A model generated the notes under the pieces. It was not told the origin of the DNA, searched no databases, and saw only the letters and a list, made by a program, of their open reading frames with translations. The position numbers were made by a program, and so were the translations under genes. Below are positions 50,739 to 58,471 of a stretch of 64,000 bases of DNA, piece by piece (position 1 is the first letter of the stretch; each line of letters starts with the position of its first letter). The DNA is from Agromyces sp. G08B096 (lineage in GTDB: Bacteria; Actinomycetota; Actinomycetes; Actinomycetales; Microbacteriaceae): positions 2,294,001 to 2,358,000 of the forward strand of contig NZ_CP158374.1 of assembly GCF_040267705.1 (NCBI RefSeq), written 5' to 3'.

Positions 50739-51364
50739 CCGACACCATCGACGCGCTCGCGAAGATGCGCGAACCCGTCCCGTCCGACCAGATCCACTAC
50801 CTCACGAAGGCCGCCAACCGCGACGACAAGAACAAGCTCGGCTGCAAGGAGCAGAACGGGAAGAACGTCTCCGCCGACGGCATCTACTGCGGCGGTTACC
50901 ACGTGAAGTCGTTCCACATCGCCTACTGGGGTCACGCCGACCTCACGAACCGCCTCCTCGAAGCGGACCCCGAGTGGTCGTGGGAGCCCGTCTCGTTCGA
51001 CGAGCAGGGCCTACCCACGTTCGACCGGAACGGCGGCCTCTGGATCAGGCTCACCGTCGGCGGCGTCACCCGACTCGGCTACGGCGACTCCCAGGGCAAG
51101 ACCGGCCCGAACGCGGTGAAGGAAGCCATCGGCGACGCGCTCCGCAACGCAGGGATGCGATTCGGGGCCGGCCTCGAACTGTGGTCGAAGTCCGACCTCT
51201 CCGCCGCCGTCGACGACGGTGAAGCGCGCGAGTGGCTCATCGAAGCCGAAGCCGCGGAGACGATCGGAGAGATCCGCGCGATCTGGCAGGAGGCCCGCAA
51301 GGCCGGCGCCGACAAGGACACCCTCGACAAGATCAGCGTCCTCGGGCAGGAGCGTCTGTCGTGA
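50735..51364 (+). CDS. Probable Rad52-type single-strand annealing protein
   Basis: A 209-residue protein. WIRLTVGGVTRLGYGDSQG followed by NAVKEAIGDALRNAGMRFGAG resembles the Rad52/Sak core of phage annealing proteins; the C-terminal part is helical. Placement directly after a YqaJ exonuclease and near RusA and SSB supports a recombination (exonuclease-annealing) pair. The family call rests on these motifs and context, not on a search. Confidence 0.68.
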   Translation: MTDTIDALAKMREPVPSDQIHYLTKAANRDDKNKLGCKEQNGKNVSADGIYCGGYHVKSFHIAYWGHADLTNRLLEADPEWSWEPVSFDEQGLPTFDRNGGLWIRLTVGGVTRLGYGDSQGKTGPNAVKEAIGDALRNAGMRFGAGLELWSKSDLSAAVDDGEAREWLIEAEAAETIGEIRAIWQEARKAGADKDTLDKISVLGQERLS

Positions 51365-51753
51365 CCGAGCTCGCAAACCTCGAAACCGGTGAGCTCGTCG
51401 ACTACGAGCCGATGAACCCCGTCGAGCTGGAGTACCTGATCGTGGAGATCGGGAAGCGCCTCGAAGCGTCGGTGCCCGCGATCAAGCAGATGTGGGCCGA
51501 CCGGTATACCGCGGAGCGCGAGTTCATCGAGGGCCATGCCCGGGCGATGCTCCAGTCCGGGCAGAGCACCGTCGCCATGGCCCGCAAGGAGGCGGACCTG
51601 TCGACCCTCGAGCTGAAGCGGAAGTTCGACGACGCGAAGACAATCCTCCACGCCGCCGAGGAACTCCAGAAGGCGCTGCAGGCGCGGCTCTTCGGCATGC
51701 AGAACATCAACCGCGTCATCGCGACGCTCTACAACTCCGGAGGCTCCCGATGA
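51361..51753 (+). CDS. Helical phage protein of unknown function
   Basis: A 130-residue protein from GTG. After LETGELVDYEPMNPVELEYL it is almost entirely helical with heptad-like pattern (REFIEGHARAMLQSG, MARKEADLSTLELKRKFDDA). It may be a coiled-coil partner of the recombination genes with which it is co-translated. No family recognised. Confidence 0.55.
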   Translation: MTELANLETGELVDYEPMNPVELEYLIVEIGKRLEASVPAIKQMWADRYTAEREFIEGHARAMLQSGQSTVAMARKEADLSTLELKRKFDDAKTILHAAEELQKALQARLFGMQNINRVIATLYNSGGSR

Positions 51754-52031
51754 GCATCCCCCTGCCCCGCATCACTCCCCCGCCGTCGTCCCGAGGTGAG
51801 GACCCGGAACGGTGGAAGGAACTCGCCACGTGCGCCCAGATCTCCAGCGACCCGTGGTTCCCCGAAGCCGGCGGTGACGGTGGTGCGCAAGCGAAAGCGA
51901 TCTGCGCCACCTGCCCGGTCCGTCAGCAGTGCCTCGACTACGCGATCGAGCACCACGAACGCTACGGCATCTGGGGCGGCCTCGGCCGTGACGAACGCGC
52001 CCGATACGCACGAGAGAAGGCTGCAGCATGA
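51750..52031 (+). CDS. Phage WhiB-family iron-sulfur regulator
   Basis: A 93-residue Wbl protein: Cys28, Cys52, Cys55 and Cys61 (C-ATC-PVRQQC pattern) and GIWGG at 73-77, with a basic tail. Mycobacteriophage TM4 carries a known WhiB homologue that interferes with host WhiB2; this could act alike on a host partner. It is shorter in the N-terminus than the host copy at 39192. Strong assignment to family; role inferred. Confidence 0.87.
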   Translation: MSIPLPRITPPPSSRGEDPERWKELATCAQISSDPWFPEAGGDGGAQAKAICATCPVRQQCLDYAIEHHERYGIWGGLGRDERARYAREKAAA

Positions 52032-52345
52032 AGCGCGACACCCGGGCGGCGTACCGTGCCCGCGCCGCCGCGACCGAGCGGCGAGTCGACGAGGCCGTGG
52101 CCGCGGTGCAGGCTGAGCGGGACGCCGAGCACCGTGCCGCCCGGGAGGTCGCGGCCGCGGTGGAGGCCGCCCGGGTGCGGCTTACCCGCGACGACATCCT
52201 CGGAGCGACGCATGTCCGCACCCCGTACGGCTGGCACAAGGTCGCACGCGTGAACAAGACGACGGTCTCCGTCGAGACCGCGTACTCGTGGACCGACCGT
52301 TACCCGTTCGACAAGATCCTCGAGGTCCGGACGGTGACCGCATGA
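52028..52345 (+). CDS. Phage protein with long basic helix
   Basis: A 105-residue protein: an N-terminal Arg/Glu/Ala helix (about 1-55) predicted as coiled coil, then a small beta domain (ILGATHVRTPYGWHKVARVNKTTV and so on). ATGA overlaps on both sides. No family recognised. Confidence 0.55.
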   Translation: MKRDTRAAYRARAAATERRVDEAVAAVQAERDAEHRAAREVAAAVEAARVRLTRDDILGATHVRTPYGWHKVARVNKTTVSVETAYSWTDRYPFDKILEVRTVTA

Positions 52346-53568
52346 GCGCGCTCACGATCGGCTCCCTGTGCTCCGGCTACGGCGGACTCGACCTGGCCGT
52401 CGAGGAGTTCTTCGCCGCACGTACCGAGTGGTTCGCGGAGTTCGAGGACGCCCCGTCGCGTGTGCTCGAGCATCACTGGCCGGGCGTGCCGAACCTCGGG
52501 GACATGACCCGGGTCGACTGGTCGCAGGTCGAGCCGGTGGACATCGTGACCGGCGGCACACCGTGCCAGGACCTGTCGGCCGCTGGCCGACGTCGGGGCA
52601 TGACGGAGGGCACCCGCTCGAACCTGTGGGTGCAGATGCGGGAGTGCATCGCCGCCACCCGACCGTCGGTCGTGGTCTGGGAGAACGTGAGAGGTGCGTA
52701 CAGTGCGCGAGCCGATAGCGACGTGGAGCACGAGCAGGGACTGCTGGGAGTCGCCCCGGATCGACCTGCTCTCCGAGCACTCGGACGTGTACTCGGAGAC
52801 CTTTCCGACCTCGGGTTCGACACGGAGTGGGTCGGCCTTCGCGCGTCCGACGCAGGTGCCCCGCACGGACGGTTCCGCGTATTCGTCGTCGCGCACCGTC
52901 GTCCTTCCGACACCAGTGGTGACGGATTCCGCCTCGTCAGCACGCCACACGACCACGACCGGGCGGATGCACTCGGGGACTTCGCTGACGGACGCCATGC
53001 GATTGCTCCCGACGCCCGAAGCGAAGCTGTCGGCCTCCGGGCCCGACTACGCCCGATCGAACCGACCAGGCTCGGGCGGGGACGACCTGCTGACCACGTT
53101 GTGGAAGCTGCTCCCGACACCGACGACAGAGCCGACCACAGGGAACGGGCACGCCCGGAATCTCGGCGCGGAAGCGCGTCTGCTTCCGACGCCGACCTCG
53201 TCGGAGGGGCTGGGCGGTCACGTGCGACGGAGCGGAGCGAGATCCGACGAGTTACTCCTGAGTGGAGTGGCGAAGGAACTCGTTGGGGAGCTTACGAACC
53301 CGCCATCCGACGGTGGGAACGAGTTCTCGGACGAGTAGCCCCGTCCCCGACGAACCCGGACGGCCGCGGCGGATCACAGCGGCTCGCACCCGAGTTCGTC
53401 GAGTGGATGATGGGCCTCCCTGCAGGCTGGGTCACCGATGTTGCGGGCATCAGTCGCAACCAGATGCTCCGCATGCTCGGCAACGGTGTCGTACCCCAGC
53501 AAGCCGCCCTCGCGATCGAAGTCGCCTGGGAGCGGCTCGGCGACGTCCGGCAGGCGGTTGCGGCATGA
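52342..53568 (+). CDS. DNA C5-cytosine methyltransferase
   Basis: A 408-residue C5 methyltransferase. Motif I SLCSGYGGLDLA binds SAM, the catalytic Cys75 is in GGTPCQDLS, ENV is at 115-117, motif VIII is GAPHGRFRVFVVAH, and motif X is MLRMLGNGVVPQQAAL near the C-terminus. The region from about residue 190 to 320 between these is the expected target-recognition part. It is poorly conserved, codon-poor in this frame, and fully open in another frame (see 52703). It probably protects phage DNA from host restriction; target site unknown. Coupled by ATGA on both sides. Confidence 0.85.
   Translation: MSALTIGSLCSGYGGLDLAVEEFFAARTEWFAEFEDAPSRVLEHHWPGVPNLGDMTRVDWSQVEPVDIVTGGTPCQDLSAAGRRRGMTEGTRSNLWVQMRECIAATRPSVVVWENVRGAYSARADSDVEHEQGLLGVAPDRPALRALGRVLGDLSDLGFDTEWVGLRASDAGAPHGRFRVFVVAHRRPSDTSGDGFRLVSTPHDHDRADALGDFADGRHAIAPDARSEAVGLRARLRPIEPTRLGRGRPADHVVEAAPDTDDRADHRERARPESRRGSASASDADLVGGAGRSRATERSEIRRVTPEWSGEGTRWGAYEPAIRRWERVLGRVAPSPTNPDGRGGSQRLAPEFVEWMMGLPAGWVTDVAGISRNQMLRMLGNGVVPQQAALAIEVAWERLGDVRQAVAA
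52703..53338 (+). CDS. Overlapping-frame ORF with LPTP repeats (inside methyltransferase gene)
   Basis: A 211-residue open frame in the +1 frame relative to the methyltransferase, entirely within it. It starts at GTG 52703, eight bases after GAGAGG (a GTG at 52694 also lies in frame). It has four LPTP units (DNA at 52904, 53006, 53111, 53183), DLLSEHSDVYSETFPTSGST, and a Ser/Thr/Pro-rich body. In 53041-53280, by hand count, 62 of 80 codons end in G/C here against 48 of 80 in the methyltransferase frame, so this frame looks under selection. Similar Ser/Pro-rich segments are, from memory, common in phage methyltransferases. Whether it is a separate protein or an alternate target-recognition segment is open. 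Confidence 0.5.
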   Translation: MREPIATWSTSRDCWESPRIDLLSEHSDVYSETFPTSGSTRSGSAFARPTQVPRTDGSAYSSSRTVVLPTPVVTDSASSARHTTTTGRMHSGTSLTDAMRLLPTPEAKLSASGPDYARSNRPGSGGDDLLTTLWKLLPTPTTEPTTGNGHARNLGAEARLLPTPTSSEGLGGHVRRSGARSDELLLSGVAKELVGELTNPPSDGGNEFSDE

Positions 53569-53888
53569 GCTCGATGCAGGCAAGCACGAAGGTCGCGAGC
53601 GTGAGCAGGGTCTCAATGGTGTCGGCGGTCTCCACCGCGCGGAGCGTAAAGGTGACGCTCCAGATTTCCAAGACGGTCATGCAGGAGAAGTCCGCCAGTA
53701 CTTCATCGGCTGCCCAGGGTACGCCGACCTTCGACCACGCGCACCACGTCGCCGGTGTCGACTGCTACGGCGAACGCTGCGCGTGCGGTGAGACCCGGCC
53801 CCGCCTGATCGAGCACTTCGCCGACATGGCCCTCGACGCGCTCGACGCAACCCGGAAGAAGAAGACGACGAGGAGGCGAGCAGCATGA
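53565..53888 (+). CDS. Small phage protein with possible zinc site
   Basis: A 107-residue protein: a Ser/Val/Lys-rich N-terminal part (low complexity, about 1-45), then FDHAHHVAGVDCYGERCACG with three Cys and three His that could bind a metal, and a basic end KKKTTRRRAA. ATGA overlaps on both sides. Confidence 0.55.
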   Translation: MSSMQASTKVASVSRVSMVSAVSTARSVKVTLQISKTVMQEKSASTSSAAQGTPTFDHAHHVAGVDCYGERCACGETRPRLIEHFADMALDALDATRKKKTTRRRAA

Positions 53889-54208
53889 GCGTCCACGTCG
53901 GAATCGAACTCCCCAACGACGTGTACCGGGCCCTCGTGCCGCAGGCGGAGCGGTGTGACACGCAGGTCCCCAAGCTCATCGCCCTCGGGGTCACAAACTC
54001 GGTGCGCGGCGTCACCGCAGCCGCTGGCCGCCACGACCGCGAGTTGAGGGATGCCGCGATCGCAGTCCTGAACGGGCAACTCTGGACGGACAACCGCATC
54101 GCTGGTGCGCTCGGCCTCTCCCCGTCTTCCGTCGGGTCGGTGCGGGAACGTCTCGGGCTCCCGAAGCGGTCCACCACAGGCCGCCGGAAGAGGGAGCAGG
54201 CGGCATGA
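53885..54208 (+). CDS. Small DNA-binding protein with C-terminal HTH
   Basis: A 107-residue protein. The N-terminus (VHVGIELPNDVYRALVPQA) resembles a ribbon-helix-helix/CopG-like start and the C-terminal LWTDNRIAGALGLSPSSVGSVRERLGL is a clear HTH. Basic tail RRKREQAA. Likely a regulator within the early operon. Confidence 0.6.
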   Translation: MSVHVGIELPNDVYRALVPQAERCDTQVPKLIALGVTNSVRGVTAAAGRHDRELRDAAIAVLNGQLWTDNRIAGALGLSPSSVGSVRERLGLPKRSTTGRRKREQAA

Positions 54209-54618
54209 CGTCGACGAAGATCATCAACCGGGTCCTCGACCGCGACCACCGCATGTGCGTCATCCGTGGCCCGTTCTGCACCGTGCACGCCACATGCGCT
54301 GACCACCGTGCCGGCCGGGGTGCTGGCGGGTCCCCGATCCTCGACGACCCCGCGAACCTGATCGCCGCATGCCAGCTGTGCAACGTGTGGAAGGAAGACG
54401 CCACCGGTCCCGACCGGGAGAAGCTCATCCACCGTGGCGTGCGGCTCGTGAAGCGAGCCACGAACGAGGCCACGCTCGAGCTTGCCCGCATCATCCCGCT
54501 CCGGTTCCCCGACGGCACGTCGTGGCGACTGAACTCCGACGGCACGAAGCACCAGCTCGTCGCGGCGGAGGCTCAAGAGATCCTCGCGCTGTACGGCATC
54601 CACGGGGCGGTGGCGTGA
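54205..54618 (+). CDS. HNH endonuclease
   Basis: A 137-residue HNH-type nuclease. The core is CVIRGPFCTVHATCADHRAG, then DDPANLIAACQLCNVWKED, with Cys pairs for zinc, the His-containing first strand and the conserved Asn. It cuts DNA; homing or packaging-associated roles are known in phages, but this copy sits far from the terminase. The final part is unrecognised. Confidence 0.72.
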   Translation: MTSTKIINRVLDRDHRMCVIRGPFCTVHATCADHRAGRGAGGSPILDDPANLIAACQLCNVWKEDATGPDREKLIHRGVRLVKRATNEATLELARIIPLRFPDGTSWRLNSDGTKHQLVAAEAQEILALYGIHGAVA

Positions 54619-55016
54619 TGGCGGTGAAGCACGAACTGCTCCCCCTGTTCGTCGCGGCGGGGCTGAGCGACAGCCGCATCGTGCGGCACTACGGTGTCGC
54701 TCCCCTCACGGTCCTGCGCTGGCGCAAGGCTGAGGGGCTCGCGACGCAGTGGAAACCCAAAGTCGTCGAGCATGGTGAGAGCGCATACAAGAAGCGCGGA
54801 TGCCGCTGCGACGTTTGCCGGGCTGCAAACACCAAGGCTCAGCAGACCGGCAATGTTCGACGCCGTGCCCTCACCGAGGCGAACGGGGGAATCGCTCCCA
54901 TCGCCCGCCACGGGCTCAGCACGGGACGCAACTGGGGCTGCTGGTGTGAGGTGTGCCGAGGCGCGATCAAGGCCGCGAACGACGCCTGGACGGCTACGCA
55001 TCGGAGGGCCGGCTGA
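54618..55016 (+). CDS. HTH protein with two Cys-x2-Cys zinc pairs
   Basis: A 132-residue protein. N-terminal HTH (VAAGLSDSRIVRHYGVAPLTVLRWR, about 11-35) precedes two zinc-binding segments, CRCDVCRAANT (about 58) and CWCEVCRGAIK (about 106). The arrangement suggests a DNA-binding protein that uses a zinc ribbon. ATG 54618 overlaps the upstream stop; GTG at 54615 is alternative. Function unknown. Confidence 0.6.
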   Translation: MAVKHELLPLFVAAGLSDSRIVRHYGVAPLTVLRWRKAEGLATQWKPKVVEHGESAYKKRGCRCDVCRAANTKAQQTGNVRRRALTEANGGIAPIARHGLSTGRNWGCWCEVCRGAIKAANDAWTATHRRAG

Positions 55017-55657
55017 TGGCCCGACGCATCCGCACCGTGAAGCCCGAGTTCTGGGAGTCGGAGGACGTCGCCCGGCTTCCCAAGCTCGCCCGCCTGACGA
55101 TGCTCGGCCTGTTCAACTACGCCGACGACTACGGCCGGTTTAAGGCGAACCCGGCGCTGATCAAGGCAGCCGTGTGGCCGCTCGATGACGACGTGACCGC
55201 TGACGATGTACACGACCATCTGACGCACATGAACGAGGGTGGGCAGATCGTCTCCTACGAGGTCGAGGGCCGTGGCTACTACGTCTTCGCGAAGTGGGCA
55301 GAGCACCAGAAGGTGGATCGCCCGTCGAAGTCCTCGATCCCCGCGCCAGCAGGTTCCGACGACGCTCGCGAGTCCTCGCGAGCGTCTCGCGAGGACTCGT
55401 CGCAGGAGGGGAAGGGAAGGGAAGGGAACAGGGAGGGGGACGCGCGAGGCGCGACACCCCCCTCGGAGTTCTGCCCCAAACACCCGACCGGCACCACCCA
55501 GAAGTGCGGCCCGTGCGGTGATGCCCGCCGCGCCCGGAAGGCGTGGGACGCCGCACAGAAGGCGAAGCCGTCAGCCCGCCCGCCCAGGAAGGGCGAGTGC
55601 CGTCACCGGTTCGTCGGCGGCTACTGCGCGGAGTGCTCGATCAAGGAGGCCGCATGA
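55016..55657 (+). CDS. Phage replication initiation/organizer-like protein
   Basis: A 213-residue protein. The N-terminal domain (RIRTVKPEFWESEDVARLPKL, then LTMLGLFNYADDYGRF and VFAKWAEHQKVDRPSKSSIP) is the winged-helix domain seen in many actinophage replication proteins near ssb. A Glu/Ser/Gly linker and a C-terminal zinc ribbon follow (FCPKHPTGTTQKCGPCG; CRHRFVGGYCAECS). A helicase partner gene is not visible here. Overlaps the previous stop (ATGA). Confidence 0.75.
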   Translation: MARRIRTVKPEFWESEDVARLPKLARLTMLGLFNYADDYGRFKANPALIKAAVWPLDDDVTADDVHDHLTHMNEGGQIVSYEVEGRGYYVFAKWAEHQKVDRPSKSSIPAPAGSDDARESSRASREDSSQEGKGREGNREGDARGATPPSEFCPKHPTGTTQKCGPCGDARRARKAWDAAQKAKPSARPPRKGECRHRFVGGYCAECSIKEAA

Positions 55658-55839
55658 CCGCGATCACTCACTACGACCGGGAGTTCGACGACTTCATGCG
55701 CCGCGCCCGCGGCAGGAAGGCACGCATCACCCGGGAACGGTTCATCCCGTCCCCGGCGGAAACCCTGCGTCGTGACTACGACGAGCACACCGAGCGCCTG
55801 AGAGCGCAGATCCAAACCGAACGAAGGAGAGCAGCATGA
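55654..55839 (+). CDS. Small basic phage protein
   Basis: A 61-residue Arg/Glu-rich helical protein (REFDDFMRRARGRKARITRER). ATGA overlaps at both ends. It sits between the replication protein and SSB, so a role in replication is possible but unproved. Confidence 0.52.
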   Translation: MTAITHYDREFDDFMRRARGRKARITRERFIPSPAETLRRDYDEHTERLRAQIQTERRRAA

Positions 55840-56252
55840 CCCAGATCAGCCTCATCGGGAACCTCACGTCCCCCGTCGAACTCAGGTTCACGGCGAACGG
55901 GAAGGCCGTCGGCAACGTGACCGTCGCCGTGAACCGGAAGCGTGGCGACCAGGAGGAGACCGACTTCCACCGCGTCACCCTCTGGGAGCAGCTCGCGGAG
56001 AACGCAGCACAGCTCGAGAAGGGCACCCGCGTTGTTGTTGTGGGCCGGCTGACGCAGCGGTCCTACGAGGACAAGCAGGGCGAGAAGCGCACGGCGTGGG
56101 ATGTCACGGCCGACGCGTTCGGGCCCGACCTGCGATTCGCGACCGCCCAGGTCACTCGCGCGCAGTCGAACCGTCCGGCGCCGCAGGCGGATGACGGGTG
56201 GGCGACCGCGCCGGCGGGAGGTGGTTCGTATGGCGACGACACCCCGTTCTGA
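55836..56252 (+). CDS. ssb: Single-stranded DNA-binding protein
   Basis: A 138-residue OB-fold SSB: start ISLIGNLTSPVELRFTANGKA, core TDFHRVTLWEQLAENAAQLEKGTRVVVVG, followed by a short Gly/Gln/Pro linker and the acidic tip SYGDDTPF that recruits partners. It supports phage DNA replication and the recombination pair encoded upstream. ATGA overlap with the small basic gene. Confidence 0.93.
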   Translation: MTQISLIGNLTSPVELRFTANGKAVGNVTVAVNRKRGDQEETDFHRVTLWEQLAENAAQLEKGTRVVVVGRLTQRSYEDKQGEKRTAWDVTADAFGPDLRFATAQVTRAQSNRPAPQADDGWATAPAGGGSYGDDTPF

Positions 56253-56709
56253 GACGACGACGGCCGGGCGAGTGCTCGGCTCAGAAGAGCTCTGGGCCCG
56301 GCTGCAGGTCGAGCAGGAACGCAACGACGGCCTCGCGGCGTCGTTGGCGAAGGCGGTGATTCGGGCCGACAAGGCGGAAGCCGAGCTCGAACAGCTGCGT
56401 CGCCTGCATGAGGTCGCGACGGAACGCACGGTGACCCTGGCTGCGGAGGTCGAGCGCCTGCAGGGCGACCGTGTGCAGGCGGCCGCGGATGGTGTCCTGC
56501 CGGTGAACCTCGCGGAGCACGCGAAAGTGAAGTGGGCGGTCCGGGTCACGTTCGATGACACCATGCATGTGATCTACCCGCAGCGTGACCGCCACTGCGC
56601 GGAGCTGTTCGTAGCCACCCCGCCCGCATGGTTCGGGAAGAACGGTGAGACGGGCATGGAGGTCGTGTCCCACATCGTCGCTGAAACCGAGTGGGAGGTC
56701 GCGTCGTGA
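56230..56709 (+). CDS. Coiled-coil phage protein
   Basis: A 159-residue protein. A long coiled coil (about 15-85; LQVEQERNDGLAASLAKAVIRADKAEAELEQLRRL) is followed by a mixed domain (VKWAVRVTFDDTMHVIYPQRD). Starts 23 bases inside the ssb gene end, so out of frame overlap. Function unknown. Confidence 0.55.
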   Translation: MATTPRSETTTAGRVLGSEELWARLQVEQERNDGLAASLAKAVIRADKAEAELEQLRRLHEVATERTVTLAAEVERLQGDRVQAAADGVLPVNLAEHAKVKWAVRVTFDDTMHVIYPQRDRHCAELFVATPPAWFGKNGETGMEVVSHIVAETEWEVAS

Positions 56710-56906
56710 CCGACATCGACGCCCTGATCGCGGAGGCGCGCGCGAGCGCGGAGTCCGGTGACGCCAGCCCGACCGAGCTGGAGGGCTACATCGGCGCCCT
56801 CGCGGATGCTCTCGCCGCTGAGCGTAAGCGGGCCGACGAAGCAGAAGCCGAGCGTGACGCTCTCGAAGCCGCTCGTACCGCCCGGAAGGAGTCCCCTGAT
56901 GCCTGA
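56706..56906 (+). CDS. Small acidic coiled-coil protein
   Basis: A 66-residue helical protein from GTG overlapping the previous stop; ESGDASPTELEGYIGALADALAAERKRADEAEAERDALEAA forms a continuous amphipathic helix. No family recognised. Stop overlaps the next start. Confidence 0.52.
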   Translation: MTDIDALIAEARASAESGDASPTELEGYIGALADALAAERKRADEAEAERDALEAARTARKESPDA

Positions 56907-57090
56907 GCGTGTGAAGCCTCCGCGAGTGAGTGGCCCGATCGTTTTCCGGGCGCAGAAGGACCGTCCGGAGCATGTCGCCCGCCCGTGTTCCGGCGCGCAC
57001 CGTGAGTTGTGGTTGTCGGGGTACATCGTCCTGTCGTGCAGTAAGTGCAAGATCGAACGCCTTACGGAGGAGTCCCCTGATGTCGAGTGA
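56899..57090 (+). CDS. Small Cys/His protein
   Basis: A 63-residue basic protein. C-S-G-A-H then LSCSKCKIERL suggests a zinc-binding ribbon (C-x3-H and C-x2-C). A GGAGTCCCCTG segment before its ATG recurs before the next gene's ATG, a repeated ribosome site. Function unknown. Confidence 0.52.
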   Translation: MPERVKPPRVSGPIVFRAQKDRPEHVARPCSGAHRELWLSGYIVLSCSKCKIERLTEESPDVE

Positions 57091-57586
57091 AGACCTGCGA
57101 CGCGAGCTGGTCGATCTGATCCGTGAGCACGACCTCGCCTCAGATGAGAACACGTCACCGCGCGATTACCGGGCGGCTCTCGCTGACGCGATCCTCCCGC
57201 TCGTGGAGGAAGCGGTAAACGATCAGGCAGCGCGAGCCGTGTCCTTCTCGACGGCGATCAGCTACAGCGGTGCCCTCGCACTGATCCAAGAGTTGGCGGG
57301 ACTCGATGCGATCGAACGGCGCGTTGCCCAGGCGGTGTCGGCAGAGCGTTTGCGGTGCCTGCGCATCGCGGAGGGTCACGAGCATGACGAGTCCGGTGCC
57401 CGTGCGGCCCGCCAGCACGACCTGGGCGACTGGGTGACGGGCTGGGATGAGGCGGCCTCGTCCATCGCGTTCGCTATCCGCACCCCTGAACCGACCAAGG
57501 AGGCGGAGGAGTTTCAGCGCGGGGCAGACCCATGCACCTGTGCGTGGGAGTGCACGTGTGGAACCTACTCAGGAGGGGAATCATGA
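57080..57586 (+). CDS. Helical phage protein of unknown function
   Basis: A 168-residue protein, mainly helical (LRRELVDLIREHDLAS; AALADAILPLVEEAVND; ALIQELAGLDAIERRVAQ), with a Cys-rich tail (CTCAWECTCG). Begins 11 bases before the upstream stop, in another frame. No family recognised. Confidence 0.55.
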   Translation: MSSEDLRRELVDLIREHDLASDENTSPRDYRAALADAILPLVEEAVNDQAARAVSFSTAISYSGALALIQELAGLDAIERRVAQAVSAERLRCLRIAEGHEHDESGARAARQHDLGDWVTGWDEAASSIAFAIRTPEPTKEAEEFQRGADPCTCAWECTCGTYSGGES

Positions 57587-57963
57587 CTGAACTGTTCACG
57601 TTCGATGAGCTGTTGAACGTCCCAGAAACGGTGCTTCCACTGTCCCGACCGAAACGTGGTGATGAGGGCGACTGGAATATCCGTGTGATGACGGAGCATC
57701 CCGTCGGGCTTGTGGAGCGGGTCGCACGGGCGATCTGGGATGCCGATGCCGTCACAGTGCCGTGGGGGCGTGATTCGTGGCGGACTGCGGCGGAGGGGCA
57801 CCGGGACGATTACCGAAGGATGGCTCGCGGCGCTCTGCTTGCGATTGAGCACGACTTCGATCCCGAGTTCGACGGGTGCCGTCGGTGTGCGGCCCTTCCT
57901 GGGGATGGGCCGATTTGCGATGGGTCGCCGCTGGGTATCCGTACCCGAGAGGAGGGCGACTGA
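57583..57963 (+). CDS. Phage protein with C-terminal Cys motif
   Basis: A 126-residue protein: RVARAIWDADAVTVPWGRDSWRT, then GHRDDYRRMARGALLAIEHDF, then CRRCAALPGDGPICDG. Helical with a terminal C-x2-C. The middle is typical of small phage proteins with the RVARAIwDAD pattern. ATG after AGGAGGGG. Function unknown. Confidence 0.58.
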   Translation: MTELFTFDELLNVPETVLPLSRPKRGDEGDWNIRVMTEHPVGLVERVARAIWDADAVTVPWGRDSWRTAAEGHRDDYRRMARGALLAIEHDFDPEFDGCRRCAALPGDGPICDGSPLGIRTREEGD

Positions 57964-58343
57964 TGCCCGAGCGTATCCAGTTGTCGCGTCGGAAGGGGTG
58001 GCGGAAGCCGGAGAACACGGTCGTCGTCGCCCGCCCGTCGAAGTGGGGCAATCCGTTCAAGATCACGCACGAGCACTGCGACGAGGCGGAGGTCGGCGGC
58101 ATGTGCTGGGTCGTCCGGCGCGCGGATCGCCGCCCCGCGTTCGCCCATGAGTCGACCGTGCGTGAGGCCCGAGCCGTGGCCGTCGAGGAGTTCCGCACCT
58201 ACCTGCGTGCAGGGCTGCTCTCGTTCACGGTCGAAGGGGTACGCGCCGAGCTCGCGGGGAAGAACCTCGCCTGCTGGTGCCCACTGGATCAGCCGTGCCA
58301 TGCCGACGTGCTGCTCGAGATCGCGAACGAGTCGGGCACATGA
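57963..58343 (+). CDS. DUF4326-family protein
   Basis: A 126-residue protein: SRRKGWRKPENTVVVARPSKWGNPF at the start, then AVEEFRTYLRAGLLS, ending in GKNLACWCPLDQPCHADVLLEIAN. This is the DUF4326 pattern, a small Cys-containing family found in phages and bacteria. The W-C-P-x(4)-C-H-A-D motif is likely a metal or catalytic site. Biochemical function not established as far as I know. ATGA overlap at the start. Confidence 0.8.
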   Translation: MPERIQLSRRKGWRKPENTVVVARPSKWGNPFKITHEHCDEAEVGGMCWVVRRADRRPAFAHESTVREARAVAVEEFRTYLRAGLLSFTVEGVRAELAGKNLACWCPLDQPCHADVLLEIANESGT

Positions 58344-58471
58344 TCCGGGAACGGTACGCCCCGGACCCTCAACCCCGCACGAGGGAACCGAGATGTTGCG
58401 CGAAATGCAAGACCCCGTACGGGTGCGCGAACCCTACGTGCGCCACCTGCCATCCGAAGGAGCAACCGTGA
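58340..58471 (+). CDS. Small Cys-rich protein (possible zinc binder)
   Basis: A 43-residue protein with six Cys in the last 20 residues: CCAKCKTPYGCANPTCATCH, in two C-x2-C pairs plus others. ATGA overlap. Likely folds around one or two zincs. Function unknown. Confidence 0.52.
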   Translation: MIRERYAPDPQPRTREPRCCAKCKTPYGCANPTCATCHPKEQP

